A stretch of 64,000 nt of DNA, taken from assembly GCA_963965975.1 (NCBI GenBank), contig OZ014422.1, positions 3,619,155 through 3,683,154 on the forward strand. Reading direction: 5' to 3'. Below, in pieces: positions 44,011 through 55,129 of the stretch (position 1 is its first letter; each line of letters opens with the position of its first letter). The translations under genes were made by a program, and so were the position numbers. The notes under the pieces are model-generated. The model saw only the letters and a program-made list of their open reading frames with translations, made no database searches and was not told where the DNA came from. The DNA comes from Xestospongia bergquistia. Lineage: Eukaryota > Porifera > Demospongiae > Haplosclerida > Petrosiidae.

Positions 44011-45360
44011 TAATGCAACTGTAACAACGGACAGTATCGTGTTGAAAGCATATCATAATAACAAAATACTGAACTTAAATAGAGCAAAATACAATAGACA
44101 AAGTAATGTAACCACACAACAAAGTAGTACAAAGTAAGTATGACAAGATCCAATTAACATGCATACACTAATTAATAAGGCATTCAGTAGGACAAATACT
44201 GATTGACAAGATATTCAGTAGCACAATCAACAAGGTGAGGTATTGAGTGATCTCTGTTACAAAATCATAATGACTCTAGTTTGTTAATCATATTGTATTT
44301 AATTATAAAATATTCATGATCACTCCTGGTGTCCATATATTGTACATATTTATACAACTTCCATAATCTTCTAATAATTTTAATTTATACGATAACAATT
44401 ATAATAACCATATGAACATTAGCAGTGTATAAGAATATTAAAGTGCTATAAACTTAGATCTAAATCTGGTAGCAAAATGGCTGTTACCTACTACAATATT
44501 GATTGGTATAAGTGTGCCTGGTAACAATATTAATAATTGGCAACAATATTTTCTTTGTTCTAATAAAGCAATACAGTATCTTTTTGCTTGTCAAAATTGT
44601 ATTGAAAAGATGATTCTTAATTTTTGGGTCAAAAATGAAACGACATGAGTAGTTGCAGACTATGTGTCTCTTGCTGCTAACATACCTGACCTCTTAAGCT
44701 TGTTTGTACACAATTCACAACTTCACCTGGAATTGCATATCAATGTCTGCAATCCTTTAAAATGATAAAGCTAAAGTAAAGAGAGAATGAGAAAGAGATT
44801 AAACATTGAAGAGGTTAAAACCTGTGATGTTCATACAGTATAAGGCAAAGCAGTAAGCATTGAGAATGTACTCACAGTTCAATATATTCTGTATAGCAAA
44901 AAATAGAACCGTCCCCCTTATGTGGTTTGTATAGTGGTTTGATTGAAGGTGGTTGTCAAATGTTTAATGTTTCAGTCATATGTTACAGATTGTTTATCCC
45001 ATAACAACAAATATTCATAGTAACAGTAGGTGTCTAAATTAAAGATAATCTACTTTGTTTATCATAATATATTTCATTTTATATTCATAGTCAATGAATA
45101 TGGTACATGATTATTAGTCTTGTGTTTTATGACAACATGTAGTAACAAAAAATCTAGGAGAACTCACAGCATAAATAAGTCACTTAACTAAAGAAGTCAA
45201 ACTGAATTTAAGCTAAAATGATACCTTTAAAATTAACACAGCATATACAAGACAGTGACTAAGATGAGGAAATGGAACAGAGAAACAAAGCATAAGCAAA
45301 CAGACTATGATGGATGTATATATTATTATACTTGTACAGGTATATATACATTAGTATTGC
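44011..45360. other. AT-rich, LTR remnant then nothing recognised
   Basis: The first few hundred bases are presumably LTR of the minus-strand gypsy. Beyond that no domain, repeat or RNA gene was seen. Confidence 0.45.
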
Positions 45361-45785
45361 TTACTGGTCATTGCAGTCCTCAGACTAGTGGCAAGTTCAT
45401 CAGCTGTCTCAGTTTGAGATGATCCATTATGGTTAATCTTCTCTTTATGAGATATCATCTAATCCAGAAAGTCACCTGTGAAATATATATTAAAACATTA
45501 CACATTATCACAGCAATGAGTCTGGTACAGTCTAATAAGAAACACAGTATGGAGTCTCTCTTGCACTGGATTGTTTGGCAAGTTCTTGAGTTGTTTATTT
45601 GTTGTCTTCTTACTAATAGATTTATTGATAATAAGTACAATAACTACTACTAATACACTACTAGTAGACTAGATCAATCATTATCATATGACATATTTGG
45701 TTCTATAAAAGACATATTATCATACATTATGAATATGGGCATTATTAGAGTAGGAGACAGAAGGGTCTGTTTTTCTGTTCCATAA
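45361..45785. repeat. Dispersed host-repeat copy
   Basis: A fuller copy: TTGCAGTCCTCAGACTAGTG, CAGCTGTCTCAGTTTGAGAT, ACTGGATTGTTTGGCAAGTT, CTACTACTAATACACTACTA and AGGAGACAGAAGGG in order. Useful as a reference for the unit. Confidence 0.75.
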
Positions 45786-45869
45786 TTAAATTTTATCCAT
45801 AATTAGTGAAAAGGATGAGAGAGAAGAAAACATGAGACAGAAAGAGAAAATGAGGAAGAGACACCACCA

Positions 45870-45927
<58 letters not shown>

Positions 45928-47280
45928 AGAGACAGAGAGACATAGAGAGAGAGACAGAGACAGAGATACAGTGACTTTGAAGAAGTGAGAAAGTGAGAAA
46001 CTGATAAACCTACAAAGAGACTGAAAGAGAGGAATATCTCTAAGAATGAGAGAGAAGGAGAGAGAGAGAAAGAGAGACAGACAGACGGACAAACAGAAGA
46101 GAGAGAGAGAGAGAGACAGAGAGAGTCTGCCAGAAAAATAGAGGGAAACAAAGAGAGAAAGAGAGATACTTTGAGCATAACAAAAAAAGAGAGAGATTAA
46201 GAGACTCTCCGAATGTTTGTGTGTGTGTGAGAGAGACTATTAAAGAGAGTGACTCATGAGAAAAAGAAAGAAAGAGATATGGTTACAGAAAGAATGTCTC
46301 TGAGAGACAGTCCAAGAGAGAAAGACATCTAAAGTAAGAGAGAGAAAGAGAGAAAGTTTGAGACACTAAAAGAGTATGGGTGTGTTGTGTGATAGAGACT
46401 CTGAGAGTGAGAGACAATTAGATAGTGAGAGTGATGATGTAAAAGACTCTAAGATAGTGTGTGTATTTGTGAGAGAGATACTTTGAGAGTGAGAGACTAT
46501 GAGAGAGGGAAAGTTAGAAAGAGAAAGTGATAAGGAGAAAGGCTGAGAGACTCTAAGAGAGTAGTGAATGTGAAAGAGAGAGATTCTTCGAGTGAAATGA
46601 AATGAGAGAGAGAGACTCAAAGAGAATATGTGTGAAAGAGAGAAAGAGAGAGAAATCAAAATAGAGAGTCATAGAGAGTGAGACTCTGAGGGACAGAGAA
46701 ACTCTGAGAAGGAGGCTCAGATATGCAGGGAGACAGAGAAAGAGTCTACGAAAGCAACTTCAGATATGTTTAGCAAATCACACTTAGGAATAAGTCTAAT
46801 AAGAAACACAGTATGGAGTCTCTTTTACGCTAGACTGTATTGCATGATATGGAGTTGTTCGTTTGTTGTCATCATACAACTAGATTTCTTGATAGTAAGA
46901 ACAGTAACTACTACTATTACACTACTAACACATTAATTAGAATAGGAGTTGCAAGGATCACTTTTGTCTTTTTGAGTATAGTTAGTTAAAAGGATGAGAG
47001 AGAGTGACAAAGAAAGACTCTAAGAATGTGAGAGAAAAAGAAAGAGACTGTGAGAATGACAGAAAATGAATAACAGAAAGACAGAGGAAAAGACATAGTG
47101 AGAGATAAACAGATAGATAGAAAGAGGAGACATAAAGAGAGAGAGAAACTCTGATTGAGAGGCTCAGAGAGAAAGTTAGATTGTGAGAGTGAGAGACTTT
47201 GAGAGAGAAAGAGACTCGAAGAATGAGAGACTGTGAAAGAGGGAGACAAACCAAGACACTTTGAGAGTGACAAAGATAGA
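45786..47280. repeat. GA-rich tract with a dispersed-repeat piece
   Basis: GA-rich, including (GT)n at 45873-45891 and GACAGACAGACAGACAGA near 45907. Dispersed-repeat piece 46765-46985. The Ser/Leu minus ORFs are artefacts. Confidence 0.88.
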
Positions 47281-48585
47281 GAGCATACCCTCCAAGTATC
47301 ACGCTTACGGCGTGAGTCTCATGCATAGGTATGTATTCTCATGCTCACATGCCCAGCATTGCAAATCCACACCCCCAGCATGCACCCACTCAGTTATTGG
47401 GCCACGTCCTTGGCTTAACCACTACCTACAACGTGATAATGGCTGCCAATAGTTGAGTGGACAGTGATAGTGAACAAAGCCCGAGTGAGAGTGAGTGATC
47501 TGTCAGGTCACAGCTCTTCTAAAAGAATGAAGCTCGGTGCTGCTGTTTATCGAACGAAGTTTAATCATGCCTGGAAAGGCATATACCCTTTTATCAGCAA
47601 AGTGAAGGGAGATCCCTATAAGTTTTTTTGTCAAACCTGTTCACGTAACGTATCTTGTAAACACCAAGGCAGAAGAGACTTAGAAAGGCACGTAAGTAGG
47701 GCCTTACATCAAAGTAATTCCAAGAGCTTGAAATCGCAGTCTCTCATCAGCTTTCCTAGAGAATCAAGTTCTTCTAATACAGAGAAGGTAAATGGCTTTT
47801 TTTAAGGATACATCCATAATATACCTTTTCCAGGTTATTCGTGCTGAGGTCAAAGTAGCCAAAATGTTTGTCCAGCACAACATCCCACTCTCTCTTGTTG
47901 GTGAGCTCACTCCTTTGTTCAGTGATATATTTCCAGATAGTGATATTGCTAAATGCTATGCATCTCAGAGGACTAAAACAACCTGTATCGTTAATGGTGC
48001 AATTGCCCCAGCAAGCTCTTGTTGAACGTATGAGAGTGAAGCCATTTTCTATCGCTGTTGATGGTTCATCAGACAATGGTTTAGAGAAAATGAACCCATT
48101 GACTGTTCGTGTAATTTCTGACAGTGTGGATATCATTTGGCACTAACTATATGTACAGTTAAGGCTCCTGACAGTAGTTTCCGCTTCAATCGACTTTCCC
48201 AAGTGGCTCAGTTAGTTTTGCTTATCCCTCACTCCAATGCAACAGAAGAGCATACATTCTCAATGGTATGTAAGAATAAAACTGCCTTTCGTCCAAGTCT
48301 AGACCCAAAAGGAGCTCTTTCAAGTGTTGTAACCATTAAAGTAGCTAGTCAAGAGGCAGCACAAAGATATGAGCCTTCAAAAGAAGTTTTAAGAAAGACT
48401 AAATCTGCTACATGGGAATATAATGAAACCCATAGTAGGTCTAAGTAATGAAAATATTGATATTATTTTTGTAAAATTTTTTGTATAAGTAGTTTTCTTT
48501 GAAAAATTAACACTCCTCACTCCTTAGGTGCCCCAACCCACTCCCAAAAATTTATTTGCTCACTCCCAGCATCTCAATGCCTTGG
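47281..48585 (+). mobile_element. Internally deleted hAT element
   Basis: A non-GA island between two GA tracts, with a hAT transposase head and tail but no middle. The outer edge starts about CCCTCCAAGTATCACGCTTA and ends near CATCTCAATGCCTTGG. I could not pair convincing TIRs or a target duplication. Confidence 0.55.
47464..48448 (+). pseudogene. hAT transposase, head and tail only
   Basis: Exon 1 (47464-47789) encodes a BED-like finger: 'KFFCQTCSRNVSCKHQGR' then 'LERHVSRALHQ' (C-x2-C ... H-x-H). A 45-bp GT/AG intron (47790-47834; donor GTAAAT, acceptor CTTTTCCAG) leads to 'VQHNIPLSLVGELTPLFSDI', 'DSDIAKCYASQRTKTT' and a 'FSIAVDGSSDNG' block (normally SxxxDESTD). Frame changes occur near 48010. 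The rest jumps to the C-terminal 'RFNRLSQVAQLVLLIPHSNA' and 'FSMVCKNKTAFRPSLD', typical of the tail of BED-hAT transposases. Several hundred residues of the catalytic region are deleted. Tail intact to the stop at 48448. Confidence 0.7.
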
Positions 48586-48589
48586 CAGC

Positions 48590-49145
48590 TATGAGAGAGA
48601 CTTTGAAAAAGTGAGAAGTGAGAAACTGATAAACCCAGAAAGAGTCTGAAAGAGAGGGATATCTCTAAGAATGAAAGAGAAAGAGAGAGAGAAACACTCT
48701 GAGAGAAAGAGAGGGATAGATAGAGACTGTGAGAGAGAAAGAGAGAACGAGAGAGAGACAGAATCTCAGAAAGAGGGAGAAAGAGAGGAAGAGAGTCTCT
48801 GTAAGTAAGGGAGAGAGAGACACTGGTAGAGCTCTGAGAGAATGATAGTCCCATAGAAAGAGAGACATTTCATGAGAGAGAAAGACAGAGTGACACTGTG
48901 ACACTAATAGACTTTGAGAGTGAGATAGATTTTCAGAGAAAGACTCAAAGAGAGGGAGAGAGAGTCTGAGAGTGAGAGACGGTGGAGAGTGTTATATATA
49001 TAGAGAGAGAGAGAGGGAGACACTGAGAGAAACTGAGAGACGGTGAGAGTGTGAGAGACGGAGAGACTTTGAAAGAATGAGAAGTGAGAAAGAGAGATAG
49101 ACTATAAGAGAGAGAGAGACTCAGAGAAAGAGTAAGAGAGAGTAC
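48590..49145. repeat. GA-rich tract
   Basis: Simple-sequence purine-rich + strand with GAGAGAGGGA and CTCTGAGAG words. Confidence 0.88.
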
Positions 49146-49484
49146 AAATTCAGCTTTTCAAATGGATGGCTTGATGGTTCCTGATTCTGTCAAGATCCTA
49201 GGCTATGATATTCTCTTATAAATATCTTCTCTTTAGTTAAGTCATCATATAATTGTTAATTCATCCTGACAATATACTTGAGTAGTCTAACTATTGTCAA
49301 TATTAAAATAATGTGATACATACAGCTGATCAATGTGCATCCTTCTGTCTCACAAAGACTTCTTCAATACCACAAGACATGACGTAATTAGTAAAAGGGT
49401 GTGGTCTCACAACATAGTAGTTGCAGATGTATAACTAGCGAATAATTAAGTATTAGTAAAGTAGGTCTCCCTTACCAATATAGT
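49146..49484. repeat. Host repeat copy, left flank of the second hAT
   Basis: Contains GATCAATGTGCATCCTTCTG and GTAATTAGTAAAAGGGTGTG, an unoccupied form of the first hAT's target. It ends at the insertion point of the second hAT. Confidence 0.7.
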
Positions 49485-51799
49485 CAGGGACATAACCACC
49501 AGTACAGTTGGTATGGTTTTAACCTGACCACTTGTTTTGAATGATTAATAAATTTTATTAAGTGTCAGTCACACCTGGCTGCCAGTGGGTGGGAACGAAA
49601 TCAATTCATGAATGACGAACTGTATGATATCAATGGCAGCAAACAGTTTGAAAGATTGTCTTCCCAGCCTTCTAGAAAAACCTGATCAGCCCCGAAATTT
49701 CTATTTTTGGAAAGGCAAAGCCTGTGAAGTGCTCTGATCAGCCCCAGTGGTTTAAATCTTGGCCGTTTCTCCACTGTGATGAGTGTCAAGATGTGGTTTT
49801 CTGTCACACGTGTGTTGCAGCTGTGAAACAAGGAAAGATTTTGTTCAGCAACAATATTTCTAATGCATTTGTAAGCTTTTAAACATTTATTATTCAATTA
49901 TATTAAATTCATGAAGGATCAACAATCTAAAGCCCACCATGAAGCCGTTGAAGCCATTGTAACACTCCCAAAGTCGATAAAAGACATAGTAGAGCAGCTC
50001 GACAGAGCTCATAATGCTGATAAAGAGCGTGCAAGGGATATGCTTGTTTGATATTGGCAAGTATCTGCTTTCTTGCTCGACAAGAGCTTGCACTTTGTGG
50101 GGATGTAGAGGAGTAATCAAATTTAATCCAGATACTTGGGTTGAGGGCAGAAGATAAGCCTGAAATTTTACAATGGATAGAGAAGTTTGCACGCAAGCAT
50201 ACTTCTCCAGAAAACCAAAGCAAAATGTTAGAGATGATGGCTCACCATAGTCTGAGAAAGATTTTCGAGAATATCCACAGTTCTCCTTTTGTAGCAGTCA
50301 TGGTTGATCAAACAACAGACAAGTCAAATAAAGAACAGTTGACCTAAGTCTTGAGATGGATCAGTGAAGACTTTGTTGTGTATGAAGAGTTTATAGACCT
50401 GTATTATCTTTCAGCAATTGATGCACAGAGTATTGTGGAAGTCATGAAGGATGCCTTCATAAGATTCCAGATTCCCCTGACAAAGATTCATGGGCAGTGC
50501 TATGATGGAAGCAGCACTATGGCTGGAGCAAAAACAGGTGTATCCACCAAGATGCAGGAGCTAGAGCCCAGAGCAGTGTTCCTACATTGTTATGGCCATG
50601 CCCTCAACCTGGCTGTAAGTGACACAATCAAACAGTCATGTTCTAGACATATATTATGAAATTATTCAAGTTCTCTCGAAAGAGAGAAGCCATGCTACAA
50701 GATGTGAAAAAAGAGAGTGGCAATGATGCTTCTGGTGTACGCACCTTATGTCCAGCACAATGGACTGTCCGTGCAGAGCCACTTGCCAGCATAATCGCTA
50801 ATTATGAAAGCATTCAATCATTATGGGAAGTTGCCGTACCTGCTACATCTGACACTGAAATCAAGGCTAGGATTCGTGGAGTGGCAAGTCAAATGTAGAC
50901 CTTCAAGTTCCTGTGTGGCATTTCACTTTCAGAAATGATCCTGCGACACGCTGACAAACTAAGTCAGACTTTGCAGATGCCTAAACTTACAAGTGTTGAA
51001 GGACAAGGTATAGCTATGGTGACAGTAAGGACTCTTGAAAGCATGCATACAGCTGAAAACTTCAACCTATTTTGACAGAATGTTGAGAAGGAACGCTCCA
51101 AGATGCTTTGAAGAAGACAGTGCTCCAAGTGAGTTTCCTATATCTGTTGAAAATGAACATCATTGTGAATATTTTGAAGCAATTGATCTCTCTGTGATGA
51201 GCATTCATAACAGATTTGACCAAAAAGGCTTCCAAACATTCTCCAATGTGGAACAGCTCCTTTTAAAGGCATGTACAGGGTAGTGTTTCAAAGAAGAATT
51301 AGATTCAGTGTGTTCTTTCTTTTTTGATGACTTTGATAAGGTTGAACTGGAGAATCAGCTATGTACTCTTCACCAACTCTATTCTTCAGTTGTAGTTGAA
51401 GAAATGTCATCAAATGATAGCATTAAACTGCAGTGTTAAGCCTCTTTGCAACACAGAAATGCTAGTTAGTGCAGTTTCCCATCTTTTTCATCAAGTCCTA
51501 TCTCACATGCACGATGACCCAAGCAAGATTGAACCACCTGATGATTCTTCATTATCACCAACATGTATGTGATCATCTTGATTTAAATGTGATAGGCAAT
51601 GAATACATTTCTAAATATGAGTCAAGAAAAAGCAAAAATTTGCTAAATTTAACTAACTCTTTATTTTAAGTGTCCAACCATTTCAGTACTATTATCATTC
51701 ATTTTCATTTTATCATTTAACCAATCTCATGCCAAGTTTTCATCATTCATACAAAATGAAATCAACCTGACCACTTAAAATTTTGTGGCTACAGCCCTG
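49485..51799 (+). mobile_element. 2.3-kb hAT transposon, second lineage
   Basis: Ends CAGGGACATAACCACC and, reverse complement at the right, CAGGGCTGTAGCCACA. Flanked by TATAGT at 49479-49484 and 51800-51805 (TATAGTCA, 8 bp, if the TIR's first CA is counted). Host-repeat sequence continues on both sides (CTCCCTTACC... left; CATACGAACTATCC... right), as at 36.88 kb. It encodes one transposase relic. Confidence 0.82.
49617..51669 (+). pseudogene. hAT/ZMYM1-like transposase, degraded
   Basis: Reads in several frames: TTF-type finger region ('QPQWFKSWPFLHCDECQDVV', 'FCHTCVAA'), 'SPENQSKMLEMMAHH', 'FVAVMVDQTTDKSNKEQLT' (D-x-T-D catalytic-neighbourhood motif), 'HGQCYDGSSTMAGAKTGV', 'FLHCYGHALNLAVSDTIKQS', 'RTLCPAQWTVRAEPLASII', and the C-terminal hAT block 'TMTQARLNHLMILHYHQHV' (about 51512-51568). 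Stops at about 50347, 50660 and 50898 and missing sequence before the tail make it inactive. Architecture matches the ZMYM1-type hAT of the first element, but sequence differs clearly, so it is another lineage. Confidence 0.85.
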
Positions 51800-52060
51800 T
51801 ATAGTCATACGAACTATCCATTATGAATGTTCTATCTCTTGACCTACTTTATCAAATCTTCCATCGAGAAGACCAACCCCTATAATTAATTAAATTAATT
51901 AGTATGACACACCTGTCACTGCAGTCCTCAGGGTCAAATGACAAGTTGGTCATTCCCATACAAGTGGTGTCTTTAACGAGATGAGTGGCAAATTTGTCAG
52001 CTGTCTCACTTTGAGATGATCTATAAAAGATAATCTTTTAAAGAGATATTAGTTTAACAA
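51800..52060 (-). repeat. Host repeat copy with intact splice sites
   Basis: The minus strand reads 'SSQSETADKFATHLVKDTT' (about 52020-51965) and on to 'DPEDCSD', then donor GTGTGT, an intron of about 35 bp ending AATTATAG, then 'GVGLLDGRF'-type sequence. This is the longest open version of the exon pair. Confidence 0.6.
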
Positions 52061-52534
52061 AAGTTTATACGTTCATTATGATCTTTTACGCCAAGGCATT
52101 GTCCCTAATTCAGTGTCTGAAAAGATGGCAACTCATCAAGAGAGTGTGAGTGTCTTCTATACATTCTACCTAAAGCATAATAAAATGATAGTGTCAGTCT
52201 TAGATAAATATATCTTACATCATTTGCTGCCATTTCATATATAGTCTTAAGATTTTGATTTACTTCACTAGTGGAGAGAGAAAAAGAGAGAGACTGAGAG
52301 AAAGTCAGAGAGAGAGTGACTATAAGAGAGAATACTACAATATATGGTGTAAGTAGTAAAAGGGTGTGGTCTCGCAACATAGTGGTTGAAGAGGCATAAC
52401 TAACTGTAGCAACTAATTGATTATTAATAAGCTCCACCCATTGACTTACAGTGTAACAGAGTTCTTAAAGATTATTACCTGTGTATTTTAACCAATTGTA
52501 AAATTTTGAACTATTATTATATTCTCCCTCACTA
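52061..52534. repeat. Mixed: short GA run and host-repeat copy
   Basis: GA run at 52272-52335, then the GTAAAAGGGTGTGGTCTCGC repeat and CTCCACCCATTGACTTACAG (52340-52520). No gene. Confidence 0.6.
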
Positions 52535-52931
52535 TACAGAGAGAGACTGTGAGAGAAAGAGAACGTCTGATAAAAAGAGACACAGGGAGAAACATGGAGT
52601 GGGAGAGAGTCTAAGAAAGATCAAGAAACCTGAGAGAGGTATAGAAAAAAAGAGAAACAGAGAGAGTCTCTGTAAGTAACATTGTCTCTCTTTCTCTCTT
52701 GTGAGGCTCTCAAGAATGAGAGAGACTCTGAGAATGAAAGATAGAGAAAGTCTGAGAGACTTTCCAAAAGGAGAGACAGACTTTGAGAGAGAATGACAGA
52801 CAGAGAGAGATCATGAGTGAGAGACTTTGAGAGTGAGAGAGAGAGATTTAGAGCAGTTAGATACTGAGAGAGAGAATGAGAATGAAAGAGACACTAAGAC
52901 TACAAGAGAGAGAGACACTCTGAACTCTGAA

Positions 52932-52962
<31 letters not shown>

Positions 52963-53003
52963 GACAGAGAGAGAGACAGAGAGAGACAGAGACAGAGAGA
53001 AAC

Positions 53004-53034
<31 letters not shown>

Positions 53035-53690
53035 CAGAGTGAGAAAAAAAAGATAAAGAGAGAGAGACTCCAAGATATGAGAGAGTCTGTGAATGAGAGA
53101 GAGACTGTGAAAATGAGAAATGCTGAAAGAGACAGATAAAGAGAGAAAGAGACTCCTTGAGTGAGAGAGAGAAAGACTCAAAATGAGAGACTTTAAGAGA
53201 GTGACTGTGAGACAGAGAGAGAGACAAAGTGTGAGAGAGAGTAAGAGGGAGAGACAGAGAGCACAAGAGGGAGAGACTTTGAGATTGAGAGAGAAAGAGA
53301 GACTCCTAGATGTTAGAAGGAGAGACTGTGAAGAGAGAGAGAGAGGCTGAAAGACTCTGAGAGTGTGAATGTACAAGAGAGATAGAGACATTGTGAGTAT
53401 GGGAGACTATTAGAGCTAGAGAGAGGCAAAGATTGAGAGTGAAAGACTCTGAGAGAGACAAACACTCTGAGAGAGAAAAAGAGACTCCGAGAGAGGGAGA
53501 AACTCTAAGAAAAAAGAGAGTGAGTGACTCTGAGAAGTGAAAGAGAGTGAGAGAAAGATACTCTGAGAGAGAGACTATGAGAAAGAGAGAGAGAGTCTGA
53601 GAGACTCCGAGAGTGTGTGTGCGTGTGAGAGAGATTTGAGGAGAGACTATATGAAATAGAGGAGGGAAAGATTGAGAGGATGTAATTAGT
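52535..53690. repeat. GA-rich tract
   Basis: Dense (GA)n with GACAGA periodicity near 52940-53040, which gives a spurious Arg/Glu + strand frame. A short CT-rich interval near 52685-52705 breaks the strand bias. Confidence 0.9.
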
Positions 53691-54330
53691 AAAGAGTGTT
53701 GTCTCACAACAACTGGTTGCAGAGGCATAAACCAATTTTAAAATTTCAGAGCATTACCAGTAGTTCTACTACACCATATGTAGTCATACAAAATATCACT
53801 TAAGAATCTTCTATCTCTTGACATAAGTTTACCAAATCCTCCATTAAGAAGACCAACCCCTGTAATTAAGTACAATAGTTAGTATGACTTACCTGATCAC
53901 TGCAGTCCTCATGGCGAATGGCATCTCCATATGAGTGGTATCTTTAATGATATTTGTGGTAAGCTTATCAGCTCTCTCAGTTTGAGATCCATAAAGGATA
54001 ACATTCTCTTTTATGAGATGTCATATGATCCACAAAGTCACCTTTGCAACTGACAGATGAGGTCAAAGGTCAACTAAAAATATACTATACATTATCACAG
54101 CAATGAGTCCAGTACATTATATCAGAATATGTTTAGGAAATCAAACATAGGAATAAGTCTGAAAGTTTTTGAGATGGTCATTTGTTGTCTTCTTACTGGT
54201 AGATTTCTTAATAATATGTACAATAACTACTACTAATACACTACTAATGGACTGCCTTAATCATTATTATCATACGACATAATGTTACCATAACAGTACT
54301 ATACATCATGAAAGTGGATATTTATTAGAA
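53691..54330 (-). repeat. Host repeat copy with exon pair and full downstream unit
   Basis: Minus: 'VILYGSQTERADKL' and 'TTNIIKDTTHMEM' (about 54002-53925), donor GTAAGT (about 53893), intron of about 30 bp ending TTAATTACAG, then 'GVGLLNGGFGKL'. The rest of the unit (CTTCTTACTGGTAGATTTCT and so on) lies to the right. Confidence 0.65.
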
Positions 54331-54374
54331 TAGCAGGTGGGCGGTTCTGGTTTGCAGGTTAATAGAAATTTGTC

Positions 54375-54675
54375 AGAGCCTGAGTGCAAGACTTTGAGAG
54401 TAAGAGAGAGAGAGACTCCGAGCAATGAGGTTGAGAAAGAGAGAATGAGAATAAGCAAGAGAGATACACTTTTAGAAGTGAGAAAGGGAGAAAGACTCTG
54501 AGAGAGAGAGGGATTCTAAACGAGAGAGAGGCTCCAAGTAAGAGAGATACACAGAAAAAGAGAAAGACAGAGGGAGAGACTTTGAGAGTGATAGAGACTC
54601 CAGGATGTAAGAGAGAGATAACCTAAGAGTGAAAGACAGACTCAGAGAAAAAGAGATTCCATGAGTGAGCAACAG
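54375..54675. repeat. GA-rich tract
   Basis: Purine-rich simple sequence. Confidence 0.85.
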
Positions 54676-54689
54676 GAGTTGTTCCCAGA

Positions 54690-55065
54690 ATGTCTAAACT
54701 AAAACTGTGTAATCCTAGAATGTCCAATCTAAATCCCAAAATGTCTAAAAGGTGTTATTGTATCATGTAATTTATCAAAGGATTGTCAGCATAGGGATTA
54801 ATACATAAACATCTCAATCACATATACCTTTGAAATGAAAGAAGTGATTTAGCTTTGATAAATCACCCAAATTTAGTATTTAAGACTAGTACCACACTGT
54901 AAAGCAATCAGTCAGTCTGTTTGCTCATTAGTTTGAAATGGAGTTTGTTATTACTCAGAAAGGTAGAAAAACTGTTCTTCTTGATGAGTGTTGATACAGT
55001 CTCAATGGATTGTGGAAGGACATACTGGAGGTGTTCAAACAGACAATGTTCAGCAGTGTGTGTGT
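54690..55065 (+). mobile_element. Possible MULE-like fragment with FLYWCH start
   Basis: The left part repeats GAATGTCTAAACTAAA / AATGTCCAATCTAAA / AAATGTCTAAAAGG words, TIR-like in style. An ATG at 54939 reads 'MEFVITQKGRKTVLLDE' then, past a stop, 'YSLNGLWKD', the usual beginning of a FLYWCH domain. It is cut off by a GT/GA run at 55058. No right end found. Confidence 0.35.
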
Positions 55066-55129
55066 GTGTGTGAGAGAAAGAGATTATGAATGGGAGAGAC
55101 TATATGAGATAGAGGGAGGGAAAGATTGC

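Noticed and set aside
49601-50223. Minus-strand frames of about 100 aa opposite the second hAT
   Set aside because: Shadows of the + strand transposase, which shows clear hAT motifs.
52827-53042. Arg/Glu-rich + strand frames (also at 28183, 29653 and 37635)
   Set aside because: The other strand of the same simple repeats; an alternating-charge artefact, not a coiled-coil gene.
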